Assembly: GCA_035644815.1 (NCBI GenBank)
Contig: DASQNU010000082.1
Coordinates: 1-13,108 of the forward strand
DNA: 13,108 nucleotides
Reading direction: 5' to 3'
DNA from: Brevibacillus_F sp035644815
Lineage (GTDB): Bacteria; Bacillota; Bacilli; Brevibacillales; Brevibacillaceae
Positions 7,196-12,693 of this stretch are shown one piece after another. Position numbers and translations under genes: made by a program. Each line of letters starts with the position of its first letter. Position 1 is the stretch's first letter. The notes beneath the pieces were generated by a model. The model did not search any database, was not told where the DNA came from, and saw only the letters and a program-made list of their open reading frames with translations.

Positions 7196-7412
7196 TGGTG
7201 AGGGAAGGGAAAAACGGGCCGGGCTACGTTCTTGCCACACCCGCAAGGGGTGTTGACTGTCCGGTTCCGCTTTCAAAAACGGTACGTCGTGCAAAAATTT
7301 CGAGGATGCGTATTCAAACGTAGAGGTTGCACGACAAACATGTACCGTTTTTGAAAGCTCCACCTTGGTAGGTGTGGCAAAGACTACGCCCGTCCCGTTT
7401 TTCCCTTCCTCA
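7196..7412. repeat. Large nested palindromic element, copy A1
   Basis: This gene-free block folds into one long stem. The outer arms are 7200-7218 and 7394-7411 (18 pairs with one bulged G), continued by CTTGCCACACC at 7231-7241 pairing with 7372-7382 with some mismatches. Arm II is 17 perfect pairs, 7269-7285 with 7342-7358. Arm III is 9 perfect pairs, 7286-7294 with 7327-7335, separated from arm II by a 6-base bulge on one side. An apical stem pairs 7307-7311 with 7318-7322 around the loop ATTCAA. The 109-base core 7253-7361 recurs at 12216-12324 with 100/109 identity and no gaps. It lies between the acetyltransferase terminator and the pckA promoter, so it is not simply part of either transcript. 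Function is unknown. Confidence 0.9.
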
Positions 7413-7439
7413 TCGGACCTCCTATTTTGTTCGCAACCT

Positions 7440-7480
7440 AAAAAGCAAAAAAATGCGCCGATATTATCATCGGCACATTT
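7440..7480 (-). terminator. Rho-independent terminator of the amidohydrolase-acetyltransferase operon
   Basis: The minus-strand hairpin AAATGTGCCGAT (7480-7469) pairs with 7462-7451 over 12 pairs including one G-U, with a 6-base loop. It runs into a long T stretch (seven T, GC, then more T). It begins about 9 bases after the acetyltransferase stop. Confidence 0.92.
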
Positions 7481-7488
7481 CCTTACGA

Positions 7489-7947
7489 TTATGTCTGATG
7501 ATCTCTTAGCAAACGGACAAGCCTGATTCCAGGAGCAATTTCCTGCTCCTCCGATTCTACAAACCCATGCTTCTTATATAAGTTGATTGCAGGAACATTT
7601 GCTGCACCTGTATGTACAGAGAATCTTGAGACATGCTGCTTTTCTGCGAGCAGATGCTTTAACAAAGCCTCCCCAATTCCTTTGCGAAAATGAGCGGGAT
7701 CTACCACGAGGCGGCAAATGACCAATTGCTCTTCCTCGTATTCATACGTAATCGTTCCTGCGAGCTTGCCATCCTCCCACCAGCCAAAGCCTTCTTCGCG
7801 GCAGGCTTGCAATGTTTCTACCGTATCTTTCAAAGCTGGGATTCCGTAAAACCCGATCAGCTCTGCTTCGATCTGATAGGCGGGAAGCTGGATCTGCAGC
7901 AGTGCCTGTGCTTCTTCATAATTGGTAAGTGTGAGCTTTTTAATCAT
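7489..7947 (-). CDS. GNAT family N-acetyltransferase
   Basis: This is a 152-residue GNAT-fold enzyme expected to transfer an acetyl group from acetyl-CoA to an amine; the substrate cannot be read from the sequence. The acetyl-CoA-binding motif A is clear: ICRLVVDPAHFRKGIGEALL (77-96), with the pyrophosphate loop RKGIGE at 88-93. Motif B is NVPAINLYKKHGF (117-129), which is typical of the family. The ATG shares an ATGA overlap with the stop of the upstream M20 amidohydrolase, so translation is coupled and the two are one transcript ended by the terminator at 7440-7480. The pairing might mean that the two enzymes act on N-acyl groups of related compounds, but that is inference. Confidence 0.9.
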   Translation of the reverse strand: MIKKLTLTNYEEAQALLQIQLPAYQIEAELIGFYGIPALKDTVETLQACREEGFGWWEDGKLAGTITYEYEEEQLVICRLVVDPAHFRKGIGEALLKHLLAEKQHVSRFSVHTGAANVPAINLYKKHGFVESEEQEIAPGIRLVRLLRDHQT

Positions 7948-9089
7948 TTCGCTGCCTTCCCAAAAGCCCGTACTACCACCTGCGACAGGATGCTGACTCC
8001 ATCGAGCAATGACTCCCGGGTAAAGGACATCTGCGGATGATGCAGGCCCGGACCTAAATCACAGCCAAGGGCAAGCATCGTCGCTTTGATTTGTGGGCGT
8101 TCCACCGTGTAGAAATGAAAATCCTCCGCTCCCGGACTTACCGGTGCTGGACGCAGTCCTTCCTCGCCCAAGATGTCGAGAATTGCTTGCTCCATCAGTG
8201 CTTTCGCTTCCTCATTCACTTCCGCCGCTACCATGCGAGTGCCTGGGCGCAGCGTAATTTTCGCATCAAAAATCGCCTCGACACCTGCTACCATCCGCTT
8301 GATTTTCTCAAGCAATTCATCCATCACTTGATTCGTCTGCGCTCTGAGATCAATGGCAATAGTGGCTCGATCCGGAATGATGTTATAGTTCTCTCCACCT
8401 GCTTTCAGCATGGTCATTTTCGCTGTAGCCGGCACCATCGGATTCGTATGTATGCTGCCCAACCCATTCACGATCGCAGCCGCCACTTCGATCACATTGA
8501 TTCCTAAATGCGGCCTTGCTCCATGCGCAGCGACACCGGTGATTTCCCCTTCCAGGAAAAGCGCAGCTCCGTTATAGATCGCAGGTCCGGCATTGCCTGC
8601 CTTCATTTCTTGAATCGGTCGAAGATGAACGCCAAACAGATAATCAATATCGTCAACCATGCCTTTTTCGATGAGTTTCAGGGCGCCATCCCCCTTTTCC
8701 TCCGCAGGCTGGAACAGGATCTTGATCGTGCCTGCTGGTTGGAAACCCGCTTCCTTGAGTGTAGCGATTGCTTCCAGTACCAGTGTCATGTGAGCATCAT
8801 GACCGCAGGAGTGATTGGCTCTCCATGTGCCATCCACCTCTTGCCAGAGGGCATCGATGTCGGTACGCAAGCCGATGACAGGCTTTCCTTCTCCCCACGA
8901 TGCCACCAGTCCCGTACAATCGTCGAACGTCGTCACCTGCAAGCCCAATGCGCGAGCCCGCTCAGCCAGGTACGCCGTCGTCTCTACTTCCTTCCAGCTG
9001 ACCTCCGGATTTGCGTGCAAATGCGCGAAGGTTGCAAAAATTTGCTCCTTGCGATTCCCCACTGTCTGTTTGATGGTTTCTGCGTTCAT
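7944..9089 (-). CDS. M20 family amidohydrolase / aminoacylase (AmhX-like)
   Basis: This is a metal-dependent amidohydrolase of the M20D type, expected to cleave N-acyl amino acids or similar amides in the cytosol; its sequence most resembles AmhX-type aminoacylases. It is 381 residues, a normal length. Metal-site and catalytic motifs are RTDIDALW (75-82), NHSCGHDAHMT with Cys95 and His97 (92-102), the acid pair Glu130-Glu131 in FQPAEEKGDG, His155 in FGVHLRP, GAEDF (320-324) and His350/His351 in GLHHPQMSF. The insert GVAAHGARPHLGINVI (185-200) marks the dimerisation lid. The ATG at 9089 has AGGAGG 8 bases upstream, and the stop overlaps the acetyltransferase start as ATGA. The exact substrate is not determined. 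Confidence 0.92.
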   Translation of the reverse strand: MNAETIKQTVGNRKEQIFATFAHLHANPEVSWKEVETTAYLAERARALGLQVTTFDDCTGLVASWGEGKPVIGLRTDIDALWQEVDGTWRANHSCGHDAHMTLVLEAIATLKEAGFQPAGTIKILFQPAEEKGDGALKLIEKGMVDDIDYLFGVHLRPIQEMKAGNAGPAIYNGAALFLEGEITGVAAHGARPHLGINVIEVAAAIVNGLGSIHTNPMVPATAKMTMLKAGGENYNIIPDRATIAIDLRAQTNQVMDELLEKIKRMVAGVEAIFDAKITLRPGTRMVAAEVNEEAKALMEQAILDILGEEGLRPAPVSPGAEDFHFYTVERPQIKATMLALGCDLGPGLHHPQMSFTRESLLDGVSILSQVVVRAFGKAAK

Positions 9090-9142
9090 GCTGGTATCCT
9101 CCTGACCTTCGATGAAGCTTTCATTTTTATGGTTTCTCTCAT
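9086..9142 (-). CDS. Possible 18-codon upstream ORF coupled to the amidohydrolase
   Basis: A short frame, MRETIKMKASSKVRRIPA, starts at an ATG at 9142 preceded by a modest AGGAA site and ends in a TGA that overlaps the amidohydrolase ATG as ATGA. It is rich in Lys and Arg. The exact 4-base overlap is suggestive of translational coupling, but the binding site is weak and chance is a realistic explanation. Treat as a candidate only. Confidence 0.2.
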   Translation of the reverse strand: MRETIKMKASSKVRRIPA

Positions 9143-9194
9143 TTTATTCCTATGTTTGCTTTTCCACCACCTCTTTCTATGATTGAAACGGGAA

Positions 9195-9270
9195 CAGCCG
9201 TATTTGCTGCCACACGCTGCTATCCGCGAGGTAATCGGGGCTGGAGCGTGCGTTGCTGCAAATACGGCTG
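9195..9270. repeat. Large inverted repeat C (13-bp perfect arms)
   Basis: CAGCCGTATTTGC (9195-9207) is perfectly complementary to 9258-9270. The stem resumes with CACGC (9213-9217) pairing 9246-9250, leaving a central loop of 28 bases. It lies 42 bases after the stop of the small zinc-ribbon-like gene and about 100 bases before the amidohydrolase start. On the minus strand it is followed by TTCCCGTTTC, which is not a convincing U-run, so it may be a weak terminator, a leader structure or an unrelated repeat. No second copy was seen in the window. Confidence 0.75.
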
Positions 9271-9311
9271 GCCAAGTTGCTGATAAGACACTGGTGAGAG
9301 AGCCCATCCTT

Positions 9312-9476
9312 TCAGACTTTTCCGGTTCCGTCACAAGTAGAACAGTCTTGGACATGAACCGATTCAAGCCCCGCAGAAAAAGTACCTCTCCCTGAACAAT
9401 CCGGACATATTCCGTTTTCCACGAGTTTTTCCCGACGTTTTTCATTCTGGTTGTAAAAAAAGTTCAAAAAACCCAC
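9312..9476 (-). CDS. Small protein with two CxxCxGxG (DnaJ-type) zinc motifs, 54 aa
   Basis: I do not recognise a named family, but the frame is well supported. It starts at a GTG (9476) with GGAGGG 7 bases upstream and encodes 54 residues. A short hydrophobic N-terminus (MGFLNFFYNQ) leads into a charged helix (NEKRREKLVENG), followed by two zinc-type motifs, CPDCSGRG (residues 24-31) and CSTCDGTG (45-52), then the end at GKV. Two CxxCxGxG units spaced 13 residues apart are the pattern of half of a DnaJ cysteine-rich domain and should bind one zinc ion. No J-domain is present, so it is not a broken dnaJ. It lies between the alpha/beta hydrolase and the amidohydrolase, co-directional with both. 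Overlapping frames in this stretch lack ribosome binding sites. The function is unknown. Confidence 0.8.
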   Translation of the reverse strand: MGFLNFFYNQNEKRREKLVENGICPDCSGRGTFSAGLESVHVQDCSTCDGTGKV

Positions 9477-9525
9477 AACAGTCCCTCCAAACCTTTTTTC
9501 TTACTATCACACTTCTCAACCTTTC

Positions 9526-9560
9526 CTATTCGGAGTGTGCGACAGCAGCGGTCCGAATAG
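9526..9560. other. 9-bp inverted repeat upstream of the small zinc-ribbon-like gene
   Basis: CTATTCGGA (9526-9534) is perfectly complementary to 9552-9560, with a 17-base G+C-rich loop. It starts about 50 bases upstream of the small gene and about 70 bases after the alpha/beta hydrolase stop. No U-run follows on either strand, so it is not a standard terminator. No clear terminator for the hydrolase was found between 9561 and 9627. Confidence 0.5.
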
Positions 9561-9627
9561 ACGAGCTTATCAAAAAGAGCCATAAAGAACGCAAAAGTGT
9601 AGCGCGGTTCCCGACGGCCCTTCGTTT

Positions 9628-10440
9628 TTACTCTGCCAAAAATTCAAGCAATTCCTTATTGAATTTATCACGTTCTTCCCACATCAATCCATGCCCGCTG
9701 TACAAAAACGGCACCAGCCGCGCGTTTTGAATCCTTGCTTCCATGATTTCTGCCAATTCGAATAAACATACTTTGTCATGAAGCCCATGAAGAATAAGCG
9801 TCGGTACCTGTATTTTCCCCAAATCGGCAAACACGTTTTCATCACGAAAGGCGGTCGCCACTGCTGCGGTGGCCCATCCTGCGGCCTGCAGACTCATCTG
9901 AAAAAACCAATCAGAAAATGGCCTGGTGATATACTGGAAGAAAAACATGTCGCCGAACCCTTCCAGCATTTTGGGCCGATCGTTTACCGCATCCTGGATC
10001 AGTTTTGTGACCGCTTCCTTGGGTAGCCCATACGGGAAATCGGGTCGTTGCGTAACACTGGGAACCGCAGCGCCAAATAACGCCAGCTTGGACACCCCAT
10101 AGCCATTGTGCCTGCCCATGTACCGGGCGGCAATCGCTCCTCCAACCGAGTGACCAGCCAATGTGAAGTCCTGCAAGGACAATGCCTCCACGACTCTACG
10201 GACATCATCTGCCAAGCGGTCATAGTTGTACCCTCTCCAAGGCTTGTCGGATTGGCCAAAGCCCCTGATATCCATACCGATGCATCGGTACCCCATTTTG
10301 GGCAGCTGATCAAACTGGTATTCAAACAGCTTATGACTGGCGGGCCATCCATGGATAAACAATATCGGCTTTCCACCGCCCGGATTCACATCTTCCACGT
10401 ATAGATTGACGTCTGCCTCCACCCGTACATAATACCCCAC
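9628..10440 (-). CDS. Alpha/beta hydrolase (chloroperoxidase/epoxide-hydrolase-like)
   Basis: This is a cytosolic alpha/beta-hydrolase-fold enzyme of 270 residues; the substrate is unknown. The catalytic triad is visible: nucleophile Ser98 in GHSVGG (96-101), acid Asp222 in LHGLHDKV (217-224) and base His250 in YSGHGLMWEE. The oxyanion-hole segment is FIHGWPAS (28-35), and DIRGFGQSDKP (57-67) is typical of the non-heme chloroperoxidase-like branch. Residues 140-200 form the cap. A GTG at 10440 (protein beginning MGYYVRVEADVNLYVED) is chosen because CCTCC at 10448-10452 on the plus strand gives GGAGG at good spacing; the upstream in-frame ATG at 10470 has no such site and would sit before the ribosome binding site. 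It appears monocistronic, following the SCP2-gene terminator. Confidence 0.9.
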   Translation of the reverse strand: MGYYVRVEADVNLYVEDVNPGGGKPILFIHGWPASHKLFEYQFDQLPKMGYRCIGMDIRGFGQSDKPWRGYNYDRLADDVRRVVEALSLQDFTLAGHSVGGAIAARYMGRHNGYGVSKLALFGAAVPSVTQRPDFPYGLPKEAVTKLIQDAVNDRPKMLEGFGDMFFFQYITRPFSDWFFQMSLQAAGWATAAVATAFRDENVFADLGKIQVPTLILHGLHDKVCLFELAEIMEARIQNARLVPFLYSGHGLMWEERDKFNKELLEFLAE

Positions 10441-10536
10441 ACTGATTCCTCCATTAACACATAATTCCATTCCGCTTCTATCCTACTCACCCCTCACTCG
10501 ATGAGTGCCTAGCTAGCAAATACTTTCTGACACAGT

Positions 10537-10568
10537 AAAAAAGCATCGCCAGGCAACGCCCGACGACA
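10537..10568 (-). terminator. Rho-independent terminator of the SCP2-domain gene
   Basis: On the minus strand CGTCGGGC pairs with GCCTGGCG (two G-U pairs, 3-base loop, extendable outward) and is followed by GATGC and six T (10542-10537). It begins about 5 bases after the SCP2-gene stop. From here to the hydrolase start (10441-10536) no strong promoter could be picked; there is only a 5-bp CACTC/GAGTG inverted repeat. Confidence 0.85.
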
Positions 10569-10572
10569 CCCT

Positions 10573-10929
10573 TTATTTGGCGGCAGCCCCCGCTGCGGCC
10601 AAGCGTATAAGCGCGTCCAGTTTTAACTGATCACGCACACTTCCTTTTGTATCGATCTGATCCTTCACATGGAGGAAGGTCAGCTCTTCCCCTCCAAACA
10701 GGAGCAGCAAATCCTCTTCTTTGCCCCGGACGACCAGATCTGGCGTCTCTTCTTCCGACCAAAAAGCAATTTGGACGCCGTCGGGATGGAATCGCAGACT
10801 GTAGCTGCGATCAAGGTCTTCCGCTACAATACAGATTTTTCGTTCCCACCCTTTAATCAAAAACGCATAGTACGTTTTCCGCCGAAGCTCCTCGGCAAAT
10901 CGTTGTAAAAGGATCGATAATGATAGCAT
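10573..10929 (-). CDS. SCP2 sterol-binding domain-containing protein (YusD-like)
   Basis: This is a 118-residue protein made of a single SCP2-like domain, a fold with a hydrophobic tunnel for lipid-like ligands; the bacterial ligand is unknown. Family features are the mid-strand PDLVVRGKEEDLLLLFGGEE (63-82), the turn LTFLHVKDQIDTKGSVRDQL and the terminal helix LDALIRLAAA. There is no signal peptide or membrane segment. The ATG at 10929 has GGAGGG 8 bases upstream. In B. subtilis a similar small SCP2 protein (YusD, from memory) lies between gcvH and suf, so the location supports the call. It is bounded by terminators on both sides and is probably transcribed alone. The upstream region 10930-11033 contains an inverted repeat TTGGAGC/GCTCCAA (10997-11003 with 11025-11031). 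Confidence 0.82.
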   Translation of the reverse strand: MLSLSILLQRFAEELRRKTYYAFLIKGWERKICIVAEDLDRSYSLRFHPDGVQIAFWSEEETPDLVVRGKEEDLLLLFGGEELTFLHVKDQIDTKGSVRDQLKLDALIRLAAAGAAAK

Positions 10930-11033
10930 CCGAGCATCCCTCCATCTGTTCGCTAATCAGTTCGGGGGGAGTTCCGTCGAATCCTTTCGCGAATGCTTGG
11001 AGCCTTTGACACCTCTTGTCTTTTGCTCCAAAC

Positions 11034-11061
11034 AAAAAACGACACCCTCATCAGGTGTCGT
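11034..11061 (-). terminator. Terminator overlapping the end of the VOC-family gene
   Basis: Arms 11061-11054 and 11046-11039 (ACGACACC and its complement, 8 pairs) enclose a 7-base loop and are followed on the minus strand by a run of six T. The VOC stop codon TGA (11053-11051) is inside the loop, so the upstream arm is coding sequence. Confidence 0.9.
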
Positions 11062-11443
11062 CGAATTCATCCTTATCTAACCGGACCTCTAAATGATGAC
11101 CCTCTGGTGTTTCAAAGTAAAGATTAAAACTGGTCGGACGCTCAATCGGTCCACGGTAGCAGACGTTCTCCACTTCCAGCTTATCCACCAGGTAGTCCAA
11201 CTCGTCGCGGGTAGAGACGGAAAAGGCGATGTGATCGATTTGGCCGATCCCGTTACGCCCTTCCTCTTTTGCAGCGTGTAGTCCGATCCGTGTCTGTGTG
11301 CCGACCGTGAAGTAGATGGGCTCTCCCTCTACAACCTGATCCAACTGTATCGGCAACTCCAGTATCTCCTGAAAAAATCGGGCTACCTTCATCACATCGC
11401 GGCAATTCAAAGCAATATGATGAACGCCGTTTAAACTAAACAT
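11051..11443 (-). CDS. VOC family protein (glyoxalase/bleomycin-resistance fold)
   Basis: This is a 130-residue vicinal-oxygen-chelate protein with two beta-alpha-beta-beta-beta repeats, cytosolic, of unknown substrate. The first repeat opens with NGVHHIALNCRD (His8/His9), the second with GQIDHIAFSV (His71), and the protein ends with the metal-ligand strand GHHLEVRL (Glu119). Together with His56 these are candidate metal ligands in the pattern of glyoxalase I and fosfomycin- or dioxygenase-type relatives. The ATG at 11443 has AGGAGG 8 bases upstream. It lies 36 bases after the unknown cysteine-containing gene with no terminator between, so the two form an operon. The stop codon lies within its own terminator hairpin. 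Confidence 0.88.
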   Translation of the reverse strand: MFSLNGVHHIALNCRDVMKVARFFQEILELPIQLDQVVEGEPIYFTVGTQTRIGLHAAKEEGRNGIGQIDHIAFSVSTRDELDYLVDKLEVENVCYRGPIERPTSFNLYFETPEGHHLEVRLDKDEFDDT

Positions 11444-11479
11444 GTATTCAGCCTCCTAAAAAGCGGCGACAACTCTTCT

Positions 11480-11914
11480 TTATGCGCTCCGCTGCGAAAT
11501 CTCTTTGCGCTTATTGTACTGTTTTAACCGTTCGCTTAGTCTTTGCAAACGATCTTTCAGCGCATTTCGCCATTCTTCGTCTTGAAGCGCCTTGGCTACT
11601 CCCAAAAGATCCAGTGCAACATCTATCTGCTGACGCAAAATATCATCCATGCTGCCGCCGTCATCGATCATCGTACAATTATCAAAGAGATCTTCTCTAT
11701 GGTCAATATTTACGAAATCGTTAAAATCAACCTCAGGTGCGTGGTCTCCATGAGCATATTCGACCAAGATCTCGTATTCTCCTTCAATCTTGGAATGAAC
11801 TTCAGTCCGATCACAGACAGGGCAAAACAGGATTGGCACATTTCGAACTAGCGTGCGTTGATGTCGCACAGAACCAATTGTACCGATCATCCCCGCTCCA
11901 CAGCAATAACTCAT
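11480..11914 (-). CDS. Conserved-looking protein of unknown function with an N-terminal cysteine cluster
   Basis: No named family is recognised. The 144-residue protein opens MSYCCGAGMIG (Cys4, Cys5) and has FCPVCDRTEVH (Cys31, Cys34, His40). This arrangement could form a small zinc site like the zinc ribbons of other short Firmicute proteins. The middle is acidic (YAHGDHAPEVDFNDFVNIDHRED), and the last third is a charged helix (EWRNALKDRLQRLSERLKQYNKRKE) that could form a coiled coil. There is no signal peptide or membrane segment. The ATG at 11914 has AGGAGG at 7-base spacing. It is first in a two-gene operon with the VOC-family gene. The zinc site is inferred from Cys spacing. Confidence 0.8.
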   Translation of the reverse strand: MSYCCGAGMIGTIGSVRHQRTLVRNVPILFCPVCDRTEVHSKIEGEYEILVEYAHGDHAPEVDFNDFVNIDHREDLFDNCTMIDDGGSMDDILRQQIDVALDLLGVAKALQDEEWRNALKDRLQRLSERLKQYNKRKEISQRSA

Positions 11915-12154
11915 ACCCTCTCCTCCTTGTCGTGCAACATCATCTATTATGAAAAGTTAATTAACCTCTGGTCGCACTTTAAGATTGTACCTTATCTGAA
12001 TGATCGGATGCCATGCGCAAAAGCTGCCAACGCATCCATCGCGAACCGTCTTTGCTAAGTATCCCTATTGTACCGAAAAGGATCGAATGTGAACATTGTT
12101 TTCTTACTAGTTTGACACTTCAGCCGAGACTATGCATAGAGGGTTGTGCAAACA
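11915..12154. other. Gene-free upstream region with candidate promoters
   Basis: No ORF with a ribosome binding site was found on either strand. On the minus strand TTCACA and TACAAT (12093-12088 and 12072-12067) form a possible promoter for the 11914 gene, but the 15-base spacer is short. A second TACAAT and a perfect palindrome GTTAATTAAC (11956-11965) lie closer to the gene. On the plus strand a consensus TTGACA (12112-12117) with CATAGA 17 bases later (12135-12140) points towards the palindromic element that begins at 12155. Confidence 0.35.
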
Positions 12155-12345
12155 TGGTGGTCAGAGAAGGGAAGAGAGTGCGGGGCTGCGTACTTGTCCC
12201 ACCCGCAAGTGAGGGTTGACTGTCCGGTTCCGCTTCCAAAAACGGTACGTCACGCAAAAGTTTCGAGGAAGCGTATTCAAACGTTGAGGTTGCGCGACAA
12301 GCATGTACCGTTTTTGGAAGCTCCGGCCCTCTCTTCCCTTCCTCA
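12155..12345. repeat. Large nested palindromic element, copy A2
   Basis: This is the second copy of the element at 7196-7412, in the same orientation. The core 12216-12324 aligns with 7253-7361 without gaps (100/109 identical). Arm II is again 17 perfect pairs (12232-12248 with 12305-12321). Arm III (12249-12257 with 12290-12298) has one mismatch. The apical stem is 12270-12274 with 12281-12285. The outer arms are AAGGGAAGAGAG (12167-12178) with 12329-12340, different in sequence from copy A1 yet still complementary. The right flank is about 30 bases shorter than in A1, so the middle of the long outer stem is missing. It stands alone between the promoter region of the 11914 gene and element B. 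Confidence 0.9.
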
Positions 12346-12421
12346 CGTAACGATTACATAAAGTCAAACGGATGAAAGAATAAATGTCACTTCTCTAACC
12401 ATTCTTTCAATCTTTTTATCT

Positions 12422-12659
12422 TTAAATAGCTTCTGCTACGCTGGAGAGCATGTTTCGCAACGAAGCGCCTGCGTAGCCCTTCTTAGCGGAGCGGTGAATC
12501 GCAGGAAAAAGGGCCGCAACCTGCCCAAGCTACGTAGCGGCTACTACTTTTGTGGCCCCCTGCGATTCGCTGTGGAGCGGACAGCCTCCGCTTCCTGAAG
12601 GGCGTAGAATGAAGCGGAGTTGCGAAACATGCTCTCCCCACCGCAACCACTTAAATAGC
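12422..12659. mobile_element. Candidate MITE-like palindromic element B with 9-bp flanking direct repeats
   Basis: A 220-base segment (12431-12650) is bracketed by the exact direct repeat TTAAATAGC (12422-12430 and 12651-12659). Inside, a 19-bp perfect inverted repeat beginning GGAGAGCATG occupies 12443-12461 and 12619-12637; the outermost 12 bases on each side are only weakly complementary. Further in are a 10-bp perfect pair GAATCGCAGG (12496-12505) with 12559-12568, then GGGCC (12511-12515) with 12554-12558, and a GCTACGTAGC palindrome near the centre. No transposase ORF fits inside. Terminal inverted repeats plus a target-site-like duplication are the hallmarks of a small non-autonomous transposon; the 9-bp repeat being a real target duplication is inference. 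It abuts the gcvH terminator. Confidence 0.6.
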
Positions 12660-12686
12660 AAAAAAGCCGGGCAATCAGCCGGCTTT
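12660..12686 (-). terminator. Rho-independent terminator of gcvH
   Basis: AAAGCCGG (12686-12679 on the minus strand) pairs with 12670-12663 over 8 pairs around an 8-base loop and runs into T residues at 12665-12660. It lies about 8 bases after the gcvH stop. Confidence 0.92.
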
Positions 12687-12693
12687 CTGTCTT

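Noticed and set aside
7196..7412. Element A1 as a T-box or known riboswitch of pckA
   Set aside because: It lies upstream of the pckA promoter rather than in its leader. It has no T-box sequence, no terminator/antiterminator pair, and a copy exists far from pckA.
9183..9395. 70-codon plus-strand frame with a TTG start
   Set aside because: It has no ribosome binding site, is opposite in direction to all other genes, covers the inverted repeat and is antisense to the small zinc-ribbon-like gene.
9086..9445. 119-codon minus-strand frame across the gap upstream of the amidohydrolase
   Set aside because: It has no ribosome binding site and runs through the inverted repeat at 9195-9270. The overlapping frame at 9476-9312 has GGAGGG and clear zinc motifs, so the longer frame is a shadow.
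10853..11035. 60-codon minus-strand frame upstream of the SCP2 gene
   Set aside because: It starts at a TTG right after the VOC terminator with no binding site and overlaps the start of the well-supported SCP2 gene.
12161..12367. 68-codon minus-strand frame across element A2
   Set aside because: It is a by-product of the palindrome. The equivalent frame in copy A1 is not preserved, and the base differences follow pairing rather than codon positions.
12374..12408. GAAAGAAT/ATTCTTTC inverted repeat as a plus-strand terminator
   Set aside because: The stem is almost all A-T with a 19-base loop, and no plus-strand gene ends here.
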